This document shows positions 23,895 through 35,027 of a stretch of DNA of 64,000 nt, piece after piece; the stretch's first letter is position 1, and every line of letters begins with the position of its first letter. The position numbers were made by a program, and so were the translations under genes. The stretch is from Chelonoidis abingdonii. Its lineage: Eukaryota > Chordata > Testudines > Testudinidae. The DNA is taken from positions 78,523,043-78,587,042 of the forward strand of contig NC_133773.1 in NCBI RefSeq assembly GCF_003597395.2, written 5' to 3'. The notes under the pieces are model-generated. The model saw only the letters and a program-made list of their open reading frames with translations, was not told the DNA's origin and did no database searches.

Positions 23895-26049
23895 AGGGAA
23901 GCGCTGGGGGGGACTGTTATCCAACAGCATCAGTGGTTTCTGTCCCATGAGGCAGGGCTGAGCTCCCCACTCTGTGCACTATGACCTGGCACATGTGGGA
24001 TCTTAGTACCTCTCGGGCTTGGTCCAGCCGTCTCTCCATCATGAATTCTGAATGAGTCTCAGCATCACTCGTGTTCCGGGGAGCTGGGTCCAGCCCCAGG
24101 GGAAAGTCATTGTGGCTGTGGGATGGCCTTGCTCTCCACCCTGCACTCAACCCTCCCCAGGCCTCCCTTCTGCACCAGGCTGGGATTAGAGTTGTGGGGT
24201 TGGGATGGAGGGAGTGATAGTTGGTTTCCCCTTTGCACTTTAGTATGGTGCATCCATTGAATTCACCCTATCAGAGAGCTGAGAAGTGTATATGCAATCC
24301 ATGATCAATGACTTCTTGGATCTCCTTCTGTAAGTAGTGGGGTAATCCATAGTGACTCTTTGTTGATATTTGGTTTCACTCTGGTAAAAACAGTCATTGT
24401 TAATAAATAATCACATTCAAATGTTCTGGAGATCATTTTTATTAATTTTCTTAATTCTCATATTTTCTTCAAATCATTAGGTAGATTTATATCATTTTCT
24501 TGTTCTACTGTGATGTTTCAGAAGAATATTTCCATCACATAGATATTTGCAGTCTTTAATAAAGTAATCTCACATCATTTTGTAGCATTAGCAAAAATAT
24601 AATTTAAGATACAAATTTTCCACTTACATAGAAAACAGATATGGATTTTTAGAGATTTGTTGAGATGTAGGTTATTCTGTTTGTAACAGCATTGATCTTT
24701 GTACTCTTGCATCCAGATTCCATTTTGATAGCACTTTACAAATGGATAAATAGATGAAATTAAAGGATAATGTGAATTTTGTATGGTAGATAGCATGCAT
24801 AATCCTGACTGAAGATAAATTTGAAATGACATTGACACCAACAAACCAGTCAGTTGCAAAAAGGAATGACTGCAGACTAGGTTAGCTAAAACCTTTTTTT
24901 TTTAAATTGTTTATCATGATATATGAGATCTCTGCTTGTACATTAATGTTGAGCTGAGGACGAAATGGAAATTGTATTTTGTCATCTGCTGTTTTGTTTT
25001 ATATTATCTTACCATGTTTTTGTCTGTTCATCAGACACAAATACTCACACGTGCTGAAATGTAAGTGGACCAAACAGCTTCATCCGTTGGGTTTTCACAA
25101 TTGCACAGCTGTGAGTGATTGATAAGCTTGCTTATTTTCATAATTTTGCCACCAAAACCGTCCTGAAATTTTATACCCAACAATGAACCAGCATGACTCA
25201 GAAAGCCGTCTTTATAAGTCTCCCACCTGTTAAATAAAACTATTTTAGTCTCTGTCAAATGCTTTTCCTGCAGAATTAAAATCAACCTAGCTTCACTTGA
25301 TAAGAATCCTTTTCACAGATGATGATGATGTAAAAACTGGTGTACATTGGCTGGGAAAAAAAAAAATGTTGGATTGATCTTCAGATAATAGGATGAACTT
25401 TTTTGGGAAGATGGCAGAGAGAATGTTGGAATTGTTTGAAATTACAAAATTGAAACAAAATATTCACATGTAAAACTTATTTTGCTTTTTTATGAAAGTC
25501 TAAAATATGACTAAAAGAAAACAACTTATTTGCCTGAAATAATAACCCTAGTGGGTTTTCTGAAGAGTTAGTACCACATGTTCTGCAGTTTTTTTAAGTA
25601 ACTGAGCAGGGAAGTCAGTGCTATGGTTTCTCCCCTTCTTTCTGTTATCATAATTTTGGGTTGTACTTGAGCCATGCAATATTTAGCCCATCTGACAATT
25701 TCAGGAAGCCAGAATACTGTCCCATAAAGTGAAATATGCCAAATGCCACTAACGTACTGGATCATTACAAGGGCACAAGCTCCAATCAGATTAAACAAGG
25801 AAGCACTTTCAGAGCAATGTATATTTTATAACCAGATTGGATGTTTGTTTAGAGGCACACAAACAGTTTTAAAAGCAGTAATCCTGAGATATAATCTGAT
25901 TGTATTTACACTGTAATTACACAGTTATATGCTTACTGATTATCAGGTAATTATTCTTACACTTACCATACCATGGGTAGAATTTCCAGTTATTTAAGAT
26001 TATGGCAATATATTAGTAACAATATTTCTAGAATCATTCCACAGTCAAA
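23895..26049. other. Unannotated sequence
   Basis: The first 350 bases are GC-richer than the rest and may be an unrecognised repeat. A GAT trinucleotide run is at about 25317-25331 and a poly-A run at about 25359-25368. No gene is supported. Confidence 0.5.
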
Positions 26050-26052
26050 TAA

Positions 26053-26066
26053 GGTCTAGTCTACAC
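26053..26066 (+). repeat. Harbinger terminal inverted repeat, left
   Basis: GGTCTAGTCTACAC follows TAA. It pairs with 30293-30306 at 11 of 14 positions. Confidence 0.8.
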
Positions 26067-26406
26067 TAAGAGTTTATGTCGAATTTAGCAGCATTAAATC
26101 GAATTAACCCTGCACCCGACGAAGCCCTTTACTTCGATATAGAGGGCTCTTAAAATCGATTTCTGTATTCCTCCCCGATGAGGGGAGTAGAGCCAAAAGC
26201 AACATTGCCATTTCAAAGTAGGGTTAGTGTGGCCGCAATTCGACAGTATTGGCCTCCAGGAGCTATCCCACAGTGCACCATTTTGTCCACTCTAGACAGC
26301 AAACTGAACTCGGATGCACTGTTCAGGTAGACAGGAAAAGCCCTGCAAACTTTTGAATTTCATTTCCTGTTTTCCCAGCGTGGAGAGCTGATCAGCACAG
26401 GTGACC

Positions 26407-27043
26407 ATGCAGAGCTCATCAGCACAAGTAACCATGCAGTCTGAGGTTCAAAAAAAAGCTCCAGCATGGACCGTACGAGAGGTACTGGATCTGATCACTG
26501 TATGAGGAGAGGATTCGATGCTAGCAGAACTACATTCCAAAAGAGGAAATGTCAACACATTTGAAAAAATCTCCAAGGGCATGATGGAGAGAAGCCGCAA
26601 TAGGGACTCATTACAGTGCCATGTGAAAGTTAAGGAGCTCAGACAAGCCTACCAGAAAACCAAAGAAGCAAACGGAAAGTCCGGGTCAGAGCCGCAGACA
26701 TGCTGTTTCTACGCTGAGCTGCATGCAATTCTGGGGAAGGGGGGCCACCGCCACTACCCCACCTCTGACTGTGGATTCCGAGGAGGGGGTAATCTCAGCC
26801 ATGGTTGAGGATTCTGTGGATGGGAAAGATGAGAAGGAGGAGGAGCTTGCGGAGAGCATACAGCACTCTGTTCTCCCCAACAGCCAGGATCTTTTTCTCA
26901 GCCTGACTGAAGTTCCCCCCCAAATCTCCCAAGGCAGTATCCCAGACCATGAAGCCATGGAAGGGACATCTGATGAGTGTACCTTTTGTAAATATAAAAC
27001 ATGGTTTAAAAGCAAGGGTTTTTTAATGATTGATTTGCCCTGA
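26407..27043 (+). pseudogene. Harbinger Myb/SANT-like DNA-binding protein, one stop and one frameshift
   Basis: The start ATG at 26407 begins MQSSSAQVTMQSEVQ, followed by a Myb/SANT-like domain. Its first helix includes the Trp of APAW and REVLDLI, its middle includes FEKISKGM, and its last helix includes CHVKVKELRQAY (about 26460-26730). A TGA at 26503-26505 sits where related genes normally have a Trp codon (TGG to TGA). At about 26735 the coding signal moves to another frame, which carries TPPLTVDSEEGVISAM, an acidic stretch (DGKDEKEEELAES), and a tail ending at 27043. The acidic C-terminal half is usual for these partners, which are thought to contact the transposase. A restored copy would be about 210 residues. 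The antisense frame at 26686-27225 is a shadow of this gene. Confidence 0.75.
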
Positions 27044-28764
27044 GGATTTGGGATGCATTCACGGCCAGTACAGCTACTGGAAAAGTCTAACATGTCTGGA
27101 GATGGAGTGGAAATCCTCAAGGGACATCTCCATGAAGCTCTCCTGGAGGTACTCCAAGAGCCTTTGCAGAAGGTTTCTGGGCAGTGCAGCCTTATTCCAT
27201 CCTCCATAGTAGGACACCTGACCATGCCATGCTAGTAGCAAGTAATCTGGTATCATTGCATGACAAAGCCTGGTTGCATATGGTCCCGGTATTTGCTGGC
27301 ATTCAAGTAACATCCATTCTTTATCTTGCTGTGTTATCCTCAGGGGAGAGAGATTGTTCATGGTAACCTGGTTGAAATATGGGAATGTAATTAAGGGGAC
27401 AGAGGTGGTTGTTCCTACTGGGCTGTTTGCCTGTGGCTGAAGAGGAATCCTTCCCTGCAGTTAGCCAAGTTGGAAGCACTGGCGCTGAGCTTTTCGTGTT
27501 TGGCTAGCAGGGATCTTCCCTGATACCAGCCACAGGGTGGGGGAAGGGATAAAGCAATCATTCCAGAGAATTGGATGGTGGGGGGGTTAGTTTGGTTTCT
27601 GCTGCTGCACATTAACAGGAAAACTGCAGCACTCAACGGGCTTTGCTTGGTATGTGGGAAAGGAAGGCGCTGCTTTTATGAAGGCTGCAGAAGCCGAAAG
27701 ACAATGGCTTACCATGGCTGCATGCAAGCCAAATTCTGTTGCCCAGACCTGCGTCTGTGATCTCTAACACCAAAGCCACAGGCATTCAATATTAAGATGC
27801 AAAATGCAACTTTGTATCACAACTTGACTTTCAAGGAAATAAAGTTTACTATTGTTTAAAATCATGTATTTTATATTGATTATAAAAAGAGGGAGGAGAT
27901 GATAAGGTTAGCTGGTGGGTTTGGGAGCAGGATAGGAGGAAGGAAAGGCCACTTCAAAAAGTTCAAATATAATGACAGCCTTTTGCTTAGGCTGTCCATC
28001 GAGTGGAGTGGGGGGTGCACGGAGCTCCCCCCCTGCGTTCTTACACGTCTGCATGGACGAGGCTATGAACTTGGGGACGTGGGAGGGCGGTTTACAGGGC
28101 CAGCGGCACTCTGTGATCCTGCTGCATTTCCTGAAGCTCCACCAGATGCCGGAGCATGTCAGTTTGCATATGCATGTTGCTCACCACCTCTCATCTCATG
28201 CGTTTATCCTCTCCTCACGTTCGTCCTCATGGCCTCACATTCACTGGCAGCTTTCCTGTACTGGGATAGGTGGACCTTCCACTTATTCAGTAGCTCTTCA
28301 TTGCAGGTCGATTTCTATGATTTCAGAGAACATTTCATCTCGCATCTCTTTTTTTTCACCGCCTTATCTGAGATAGCTTCAGGATGGAGGAAGGAGGCAT
28401 GAAAATGCAGTTGCGGGATGGAGGAAAAAAGGAGAGAAGTATTTAAAAAGATACATTTACAGAACAATGTTATACTCTTTCACAGTGAACAACACTATTC
28501 ATATTACATAGCAGCATGTGATTTCAGCCCTCTTTTTATAATCAATTAATAAAGAATACATGATTTTTAAATGATAGTGACTTTATTTCCTTTTAGAAGC
28601 AAGCTGTGATCGAAGGGGAGGGGTGGGTGGCTTACAGGGAATGAGTCAATCAAGGGGGCAGGTTTTCATCAAGGAGAAACAAACAGACTTTCACACCCGT
28701 AGCCTGGCCAGTCATGAAACTGGTTTTCAAAGCTTCTCTGATGTGCACGCTTCCTGGTGTGCTC
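27044..28764. other. Harbinger interior between the convergent genes
   Basis: No coding sequence is supported here. An AATAAA at 27837-27842 lies about 800 bp after the Myb-like gene and could serve as its polyadenylation signal. The frames at 27899-28402 and 27972-28376 overlap each other in different frames and lack transposase motifs, so I do not call them. This stretch may hold untranslated and regulatory sequence shared by both genes. Confidence 0.5.
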
Positions 28765-29953
28765 TTCTAATCGCCCTGGTGTCTGCTGCATGTAATCAGC
28801 AGCCAGGTGATTTGCCTCAGCCTCCCACCCACCATAAAGGTCTCCCCCTTACTCTCACAGAGATTGTGGCAGCACACAGCAAGCAGCAATAACAATGGAT
28901 ATATTGGTTTGGCTGAGGTCTGAGCGAGTCAGTAAAGTGCGCCAGCGACCCTTTAAATGTCCAAATGCACATTCTACCACCATTCTGCACTTGCTCAGCC
29001 TGTAGTTGAACAGCTCCTGACTACTGTCCAGGCTGCCTGTGTATGGCTTCATGAGCCATGGCATTAAGGGGTAGGCTGGGTCCCCAAGGATAACTATAGG
29101 CATTTCAACATCCCCAACAGTTATTTTCTGGTCTGGGAAGTAAATCCTTGCTGCAGCTGTTTAAACAGATTAGAGTTCCTGAAGATGCGAGCGTCATGAA
29201 CCCTTTCCGGCCATCCCACGTTGATGTTGGTGAAATGTCCCTTGTGATCCACCAGTGCTTGCAGCACCATTGAAAAGTACCCCTTTGCGGTTTATGTACT
29301 GGCTGCCCTGGTGCTCCGGTGCCAAGATAGGGATATGGGTTCCATCTATCACCCCCACCACAGTTAGGGAATCCCATTGCAGCAAAGCCATCCACTATGA
29401 CCTGCACATTTCCCAGAGTCACTACCTTTGGTAGCAGCAGCTCAGTGATTGCTTTGGCTACTTGCATCACAGCAGCCCCCACAGTAGATTTGCCCACTGC
29501 AAATTGATTCCTGACTGACCGGTAGCTGTCTGGCATTGCAAGCTTGCACAGGGCTATTGCCACTAGCTTGTGAACTGTGAGGGCTGCTCTCATCTTGGTA
29601 TTCTGATGCTTCAGGGCAGGGGAAAGCAAGTCACAAAGTTCCATGAAAGTGCCCTTATGCATGTGAAAGTTTTGCAGCCACTGGGAATCGTCTCCCACCC
29701 TCAACACTATGCAGTCCCACCAGTGCTTGTTTCCTGGGCCCAAAATCGGCATTAACAGCATGATCTCCAAAGTGTTGGGGCCCGTGGTTTGAGAGAATTC
29801 TGTGTCCATGTCCTCATCACTTTCGTTGCCTCACTGCCATAGCCGCCGCCTCCTCACCTGGTTTTGCAGGTCCTGGTTCAGCATAAACTGCATGATAATG
29901 CGCGAGGTGTTTATGGTGTTCATGACTGCTGTCTTGAGCTGAGCAGGCTCCAT
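28765..29953 (-). pseudogene. Harbinger DDE transposase (HARBI1-like), several lesions
   Basis: The start ATG at 29953-29951 gives MEPAQLKTAVMNTINTSR. A TGA at about 29831 interrupts, and the frame continues through MDTEFSQTTGPN. The helix-turn-helix part follows (ALTVHKLVAIALCKLA, then RSVRNQFAVGKSTVG). The first catalytic Asp is in the IDGTHIPI block (about 29330-29350), reached by a frameshift near 29345. The second Asp would lie in the VHDARIF context near 29190, also shifted. The catalytic Glu is in VVECAFGHLKGRWR (about 28935-28980). One extra base near 28878 truncates the C-terminus, and family-like sequence continues to about 28765. Related host proteins (HARBI1) have lost transposition but keep this fold. 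Here the neighbouring ends and partner gene show a transposon copy, not a domesticated gene. Confidence 0.8.
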
Positions 29954-30292
29954 GCTTGCCATGGTATGGCGTCTACATAGTTCACCCAGGAAAAAAGGTG
30001 CAAAATGGCCATTGCTTTCACAGAGGGAGGGGTGAGGCTGTACCCAGAACCACCAGCGACAATGTTTTTTTTCGCATCACGCATTGCGATTTCAACCCAG
30101 AATTCCAATGGGCGAGGGAGACTGCGGGAACTGTGGGATAGCTACCCACAGTGCAACACTCCAGAAGTCGATGCTAGCCTCAGTACATGGGCGCACACCA
30201 CCGAATTAATGTGCTTAGTGTGACTGCATGCACTCAATTTTATACAATCAGTTTCCCAAAATCAATTTCTGTAAAATTGGAATAATCCTATA

Positions 30293-30306
30293 GTGTAGAC
30301 ATACCC
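30293..30306 (-). repeat. Harbinger terminal inverted repeat, right
   Basis: GTGTAGACATACCC, the inverse of the left end with three differences, followed by the second TAA at 30307-30309. Confidence 0.8.
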
Positions 30307-30309
30307 TAA

Positions 30310-31593
30310 GTGTCATTTCTCAGGATTGTGGCCCAACTTGCACAGCCATTCTGGGGAGTGAGTGGCCAGATTCAGAAACAAGAGCAGCCTCACTGGGGCT
30401 CTTGTCCCCTCCCCCGCAGTTAAGTAAATTAAATTAATTAAATATGAAAGTTCAGGAAAAAGTACATAATTGAAACTCAGTAAGACTATGCATTATATAA
30501 GTGCATTAATAAAAGTGCAATACTGGAAAAAAGATAAAATCTTAGTATCAAGCAATTATGTATATTTAAAATCTGCTTTTATAGCACTACTGTTACCACT
30601 TACCATGCTCTTCTGTTGGGGCCAGATTCTGCTAATCTTAATCACATTCAATTGCACCTTATTCCATGAGTAGACCCATTAGTTTTAAGGGGACTGATCT
30701 CAGATTAATGTTCCACTCAATGCAAATAAGAGTGGTACATCTGGGACTCTCTGTAAATAGCTTCTTGTAACACTCTTAGGTCCATAGAATCTACCATCTG
30801 AATACATAGACAAATAATACAGTATGTTTAGTAATATACCTGTTATGGGCAGAGGTGCTGGAACAATTTTTGTAGTGGGGGTGTGGAAGGTCATTGAACC
30901 AAATTGTAAAACCTGTTTATAATGGTAACCACTTCAAGACAGGTGGTGCAACAACAACCCCTCCATCCCTAGCTCCAGCACCTATGGTTACGAGTAAGAA
31001 AATGTGAGTAATAATACAAAATTAAATTTGAGTTTTTGCGAATGTCTTCTATTCCCAAACAATGGAATGATAAATAGATAATTAAATTTCACTGTATGTG
31101 ATTTTGAAAGACACTTTTTCCTTTATACAATATGGTTGGGAAATATACAAGTCTTAAAGTCATTTCTTAAGTTTGTACACTCCTTGAGAGCCAAGAAGCA
31201 ATCTTTGTGTCAACAGTGTACACAAACATGTTGGTCTTGCCATATAGGACTCAATCTTGTTTCCATGGATATGAATGGGAGTTTTGGTCATGGTTTATAT
31301 GGGGACAGGATGAGATCTATGGTGTGACTGCATTATTTTAGCATCAATTACTCATGATGCTGGTCCTGATGATGTAGTTTCTGCTGCCCTCACATCACCT
31401 GAAGCTAGCGCTTTGACATCTCCTAAAACTTCATCTGCCAAGTGGAGAAATAAAAATTCCAACACCAACAAAAAGAGTTATGTGTTCAACAATGCCATTT
31501 GCTCCAGATCCTTTGCATGGTGTATGTGAACTAGAAAAACTGACTTGGGTAAAATTTACATCTGCATGATTTCTTTCACTGTTATAACCAGGA
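30310..31593. other. Unannotated sequence
   Basis: Nothing recognised. AT-rich with short, featureless open frames. Confidence 0.55.
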
Positions 31594-31997
31594 TGTAAGC
31601 AGCTTGACTTAGTGGTTAGAGCAGAAGTCAAGCCAGGTTTGATACCAGGAGGTCAGACTCAGACAGATAACCAAGGTCAGGTGTCAGGAGGCAGGTGAGG
31701 TCAGGTTACCAGGAGATCAGCAGCAGGCAGTACGTGCAGGTATCTCATGGGAAGCAGTCTGCAGCAGGGAGAATCCAGTTCGGTGGACAAATTCCTCTTC
31801 TTGTGCTGGTTTTATATAGAAACGGTGAACCAATCAGGATCCACAGCATTCTGCCAATCAGATTCCAGAACTGGAGTAGTGTGTTGGAGTTCAGCTCCTA
31901 TTCTGACAACAGTTAGCAAATCACTTGGTGGCAGATTGGAGCTTATTAGCCCCATAGAATCTTATGGGGCAGAGATCAGGAGGCCCAGTCCCTGACA
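31594..31997 (-). mobile_element. LTR-like interspersed repeat, about 404 bp
   Basis: On the minus strand it starts TGTCAGGGACTGGGCC and ends GCTGCTTACA, so it has the TG...CA ends of an LTR. A TATA-like TCTATATAAA is at 31811-31820 and a CCAAT-box-like motif is nearby (CTGATTGGTTC, minus). I see no convincing target-site duplication or poly(A) signal, so one end may be wrong. The left part (plus strand, CTTAGTGGTTAGAGC then GGTTTGATACC) resembles the A and B boxes of a tRNA-derived SINE, but the boxes are too close together. A SINE remains the alternative. Confidence 0.4.
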
Positions 31998-32228
31998 TTT
32001 ATGAAGCTGAATGTTCTGGGATCACCAGTTGAGGCTTGGCTCAATGAACCTGCAGCAAGAATCATGGAACCCCTCCAGCCTGGGTTCTGAAGGCTTCCAG
32101 GCTTCTTACCATGGATCTGGGAAGCTAGCAGTCTTGGAAGCACTGCAGCTACTATATTAAATTGAAATTCTTCAGTTTTATTTCTGCTATCTGAATAGTA
32201 CTTGTGAAACTGAGAAGACTGTCAGTTG
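31998..32228. other. Unannotated spacer
   Basis: No feature recognised. Confidence 0.5.
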
Positions 32229-32330
32229 CAGTATTGTAGCCTTGTTTGTCTCAGGATATTAGAGAGAACAAGTAGGTGGGCTGGTCCAATAAAAGATATT
32301 ACCTCACCCACCTTGTCTCTCTCAGACTGT
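32229..32330. repeat. Palindromic pair of Penelope-type ends
   Basis: The left half (GTATTGTAGCCTTGTTTGTC, then GATATTAGAGAGA) is the family terminus in one orientation. The right half (GGTCCAATAAAAGATATTAC, then CACCTTGTCTCTCTC) is in the other. Together they form a tail-to-tail inverted pair without a body between them. Confidence 0.6.
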
Positions 32331-32646
32331 CGATTTCACTCAGCCCATGACTGTATCCTGGGAAGCAGATTTTGTTAAGGAAAGAGATGTTTCTGAATTC
32401 CCCGCCCCCCGCCCAGAATTTCTGGGTCACAGGAGACTTTTTTAAAATATTGAAATTTCTTTGCAAAACAGAAATCTCAAATCTCATCCAGCTATGCTTG
32501 TGAAGTAGGCTACACACCCTGACAGAAATTGGGATAGAAGGGGTTAACCTGATCAGGAGGAGAAAACCAAACATGTGGTCACAGTGTAGGGATCCACAAA
32601 ATGCAGGGTTGGGCCAGCTGTAAACAATTAATTGGCTGCTTGAGAG

Positions 32647-32908
32647 CAGGGGCGGCTCTAGGTATTTTGCTGCCCTAAGCACGGCAGGCAGGTTGCCTTC
32701 GGCGGCTTTCCTGCGGGAGGTCCCCAGTCCTGCAGATTCGGTGACACGCCTGTGGGAGGTCTGCCAAAGCCGCGGGACCAGCAGACCCTCTGCAGGCATG
32801 CTGTCGAAGGCAACCTGCCTGCTGCCCTTGCGGCGACCAGCAGAGCACCTCCCGTGGCTTGCCGCCCCAGGCATGTTCTTGGCATGCTGGTGCCTGGAGC
32901 TGCCCCTG
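32647..32908. mobile_element. hAT-type MITE, 262 bp, perfect 8-bp duplication
   Basis: The terminal inverted repeats are CAGGGGCGGCTCTAGG on the left and CCTGGAGCTGCCCCTG on the right. CTTGAGAG lies immediately outside both ends (32639-32646 and 32909-32916), the diagnostic 8-bp hAT duplication. The interior is GC-rich and contains a second inverted pair: GCAGGCAGGTTGCCTTC at 32684-32700 and its complement at 32806-32822. There is no transposase. The open frames across it (minus 32299-32874, plus 32693-32953) are by-products of the GC content. Confidence 0.88.
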
Positions 32909-32916
32909 CTTGAGAG

Positions 32917-34158
32917 AGGAAGGTGCTGTGGACTGTCAAGGTCTAGTCAGTAATTTAGGCACAAATGTCAGTGAGAAAGCTGAAGCTGAGTAACAACAGG
33001 CACTTGGGTGATCCCTTTCTTAAAGTGAAATTCCCCATCTGTGCACAGGGCTGTCACAAGGCCAATATGACACTTTTAAGTTCTCAAACTAGGGTTTGTA
33101 CTGCCCTCATAACAAGATTGAATCTTAGCTGCAGAGAGGTAGATGACAAATAAGCTGCACTCTGGACCCAGTACTGTTTCCACTGATATCAATGGCTAAA
33201 ACTGTCATATCAGTGAGAGTCTCATCAGAATGGGATATGGATGAATCAAGCAACTGTTTTTGTTTTTTTAAATATTGCTTTGAACTTTAGCTGAGGAAAG
33301 AGATATTCACTGGTCTGGCTCTAAAAATAGCAGACAATATTTTTGCAAATATTGCAACATATAGGTATCTAAACTGCACCCTCATATATCAAGTTGTTTG
33401 TCTTTACAGTTGTCATGCCTTTGATTGGTTTGTCACAGTATTCCTGCAAGAGTAAAATACCAATATAATTATTGTTAAAGTAACATCAGATTTTTTTTTA
33501 AACTGTAGCTTGAATAAAAACAAGCGAGGTGCACCAGTTCCATCCTGTTCACCACTTGAGATAAATTCAATACTGTATGGATTTTTTGTTTGTTATTTTA
33601 CTCTCTGGAATTTTAAACTTAGTAATATTTAGTTTTTATGAAAACCTTTGCACATTTTGAAATCCAAAAACATATTTCTGTTCAGCTAAATGCAGAACTG
33701 CTTAATGTAAAGATCAACTTCTCATTTTTCATCAATAAAATGTAGACCAGCCTTCAGTATCTTTATTAGAATTTCTAAATGGGTTTGCTATGTTTGATGT
33801 GTAATTAAGGCTGCAAATAATGTGAGGAAGCCATTTTTTTTACCTCCACTGACACCTATAGTGACAAACATATTTGTAATAATATTAAACATTGCAGGAA
33901 GCTAGACAGAAGCAAAAATAAAATTAAAAATAATTGATGAAAAAGTAATATATCATTTCTGCAGATGACAAAGGAACATTGTGATAGAAAGCTTAAGAAA
34001 CTCAGACACTGAATTAAGATAACAGTACTGATCGAATTCCTGAAGTCAAAATCCTATATATTTCTTTATCCAAGCTGTAACTTTTTAATAGGGCTGTTTT
34101 GAACAAAGACACGAGAACTATGGAAGTATACCAAAGGTTCGGGTTAGAAGAAAGAGAC
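32917..34158. other. Unannotated AT-rich sequence
   Basis: No gene or repeat is recognised. Confidence 0.55.
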
Positions 34159-34161
34159 AGA

Positions 34162-34456
34162 GGCCATATCTACACTACAACTGCTACCATGGCACTGCTA
34201 CGGTTGTACATCTGTGCCACTGTAGTGCCATATTGCAGACCTGTCCTATATGGACGTAATCATTTTTTCTGCTGATGTCATCAATCCACCACTCTAAGAA
34301 GCATTAGCTAGATCAATGGGAGAATTTTTATGTCAGCCTAGCCAAATCCACATCAGGGATTAGGTCAAGCTAACTGTTGAGCTCAGGTTGTGAAATCTTT
34401 GGCAGCTCTAAGCATTGTAGCTGGGTCAATCGAATTTTTAAATTGCAGATCAGGCC
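34162..34456. mobile_element. Harbinger-type MITE, about 295 bp
   Basis: The left end GGCCATATCTACACT pairs with the inverse of the right end, GGCCTGATCTGCAAT. AGA lies outside both ends (34159-34161 and 34457-34459) and may be a 3-bp duplication. The interior (GGCACTGCTACGG, then CTAGATCAATGGGAGAATTT) follows a MITE family I associate with turtles. It is non-coding and would have been moved by a Harbinger transposase. Confidence 0.65.
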
Positions 34457-34459
34457 AGA

Positions 34460-34856
34460 GAGAGAGGATCTATGGATGCCAGATGAAACAAGGAGGCTGG
34501 TAGGACAGGGCTGTAGTCCACATAAAATTCTGTTGGGACTCTCATTCTTGGCTCGTTGTCTGACATTTGGACAGCCCACGTTTACTTATCAGCTGAAGAA
34601 ATGTAGTTATTACTTTAAAATTTTAGACCAAAATTTTGAGACACTCATTCTGTTTTCAGCTTTTGACTTTGGTATTGGATTGGTTTATTTGTTGTAAATG
34701 TAGTATTCACAATCAATAATAAATATCATCTAAAAAAAGAGGGAACAAAAATCATATTCTTAAGAGATGCATCACCTGAGATAAACAAGGTTTATCATGG
34801 ATAGAGGACCCTGATTCTTACTTTCTCAGAACAGAATTCTGAACACATTACATCAG
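34460..34856. other. Unannotated sequence
   Basis: Nothing recognised. The open frame at 34377-34697 begins inside the MITE and has no family features. Confidence 0.5.
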
Positions 34857-35027
34857 AACATAAGAATGGCCGTATTGGCTCAGAGCAAAGGTCCATCCTG
34901 CCCAGTATCCTGTCTGCTGATAGTGGCCAATGCCAGATGTCCCAATGATTAAATTATCTCTCTCCTGCCATCGATCTCCACCATCTGACAAACAGAGGCT
35001 AGGGACACCATTCCTTACCCATCCTGG

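Larger units (their letters stand above)
26053..30306. mobile_element. PIF/Harbinger DNA transposon with both genes
   Basis: The terminal inverted repeats are GGTCTAGTCTACAC on the left and, inverted, GGGTATGTCTACAC on the right. TAA flanks both ends (26050-26052 and 30307-30309), the usual 3-bp Harbinger target. The 4.25-kb interior holds a Myb/SANT-like gene on the plus strand near the left end and a DDE transposase on the minus strand in the right half, so the genes converge. Vertebrate Harbinger elements need both proteins: the Myb-like partner helps bring the transposase into the nucleus and to the element ends. Each gene has only a few lesions, so this is one of the least-decayed elements in the window. 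Cargo of about 1.5 kb between the genes has no clear coding content. Confidence 0.88.

Noticed and set aside
26686..27225. 179-residue minus-strand open frame
   Set aside because: It is antisense to the Harbinger Myb-like gene, whose frame carries recognisable domain motifs. This frame has none.
27899..28402. 167-residue plus-strand open frame inside the Harbinger element
   Set aside because: It overlaps another frame of similar length and carries neither transposase nor Myb motifs. It is best explained by composition.
31598..31650. Possible tRNA or SINE head with A- and B-box-like motifs
   Set aside because: The boxes are only about 24 bp apart, too close for a pol III promoter, and the block fits better as one end of an LTR-like repeat.
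32299..32874. 191-residue minus-strand open frame
   Set aside because: Half of it lies in the GC-rich hAT MITE and half in unrelated flank. It has no motifs and no plausible gene structure.
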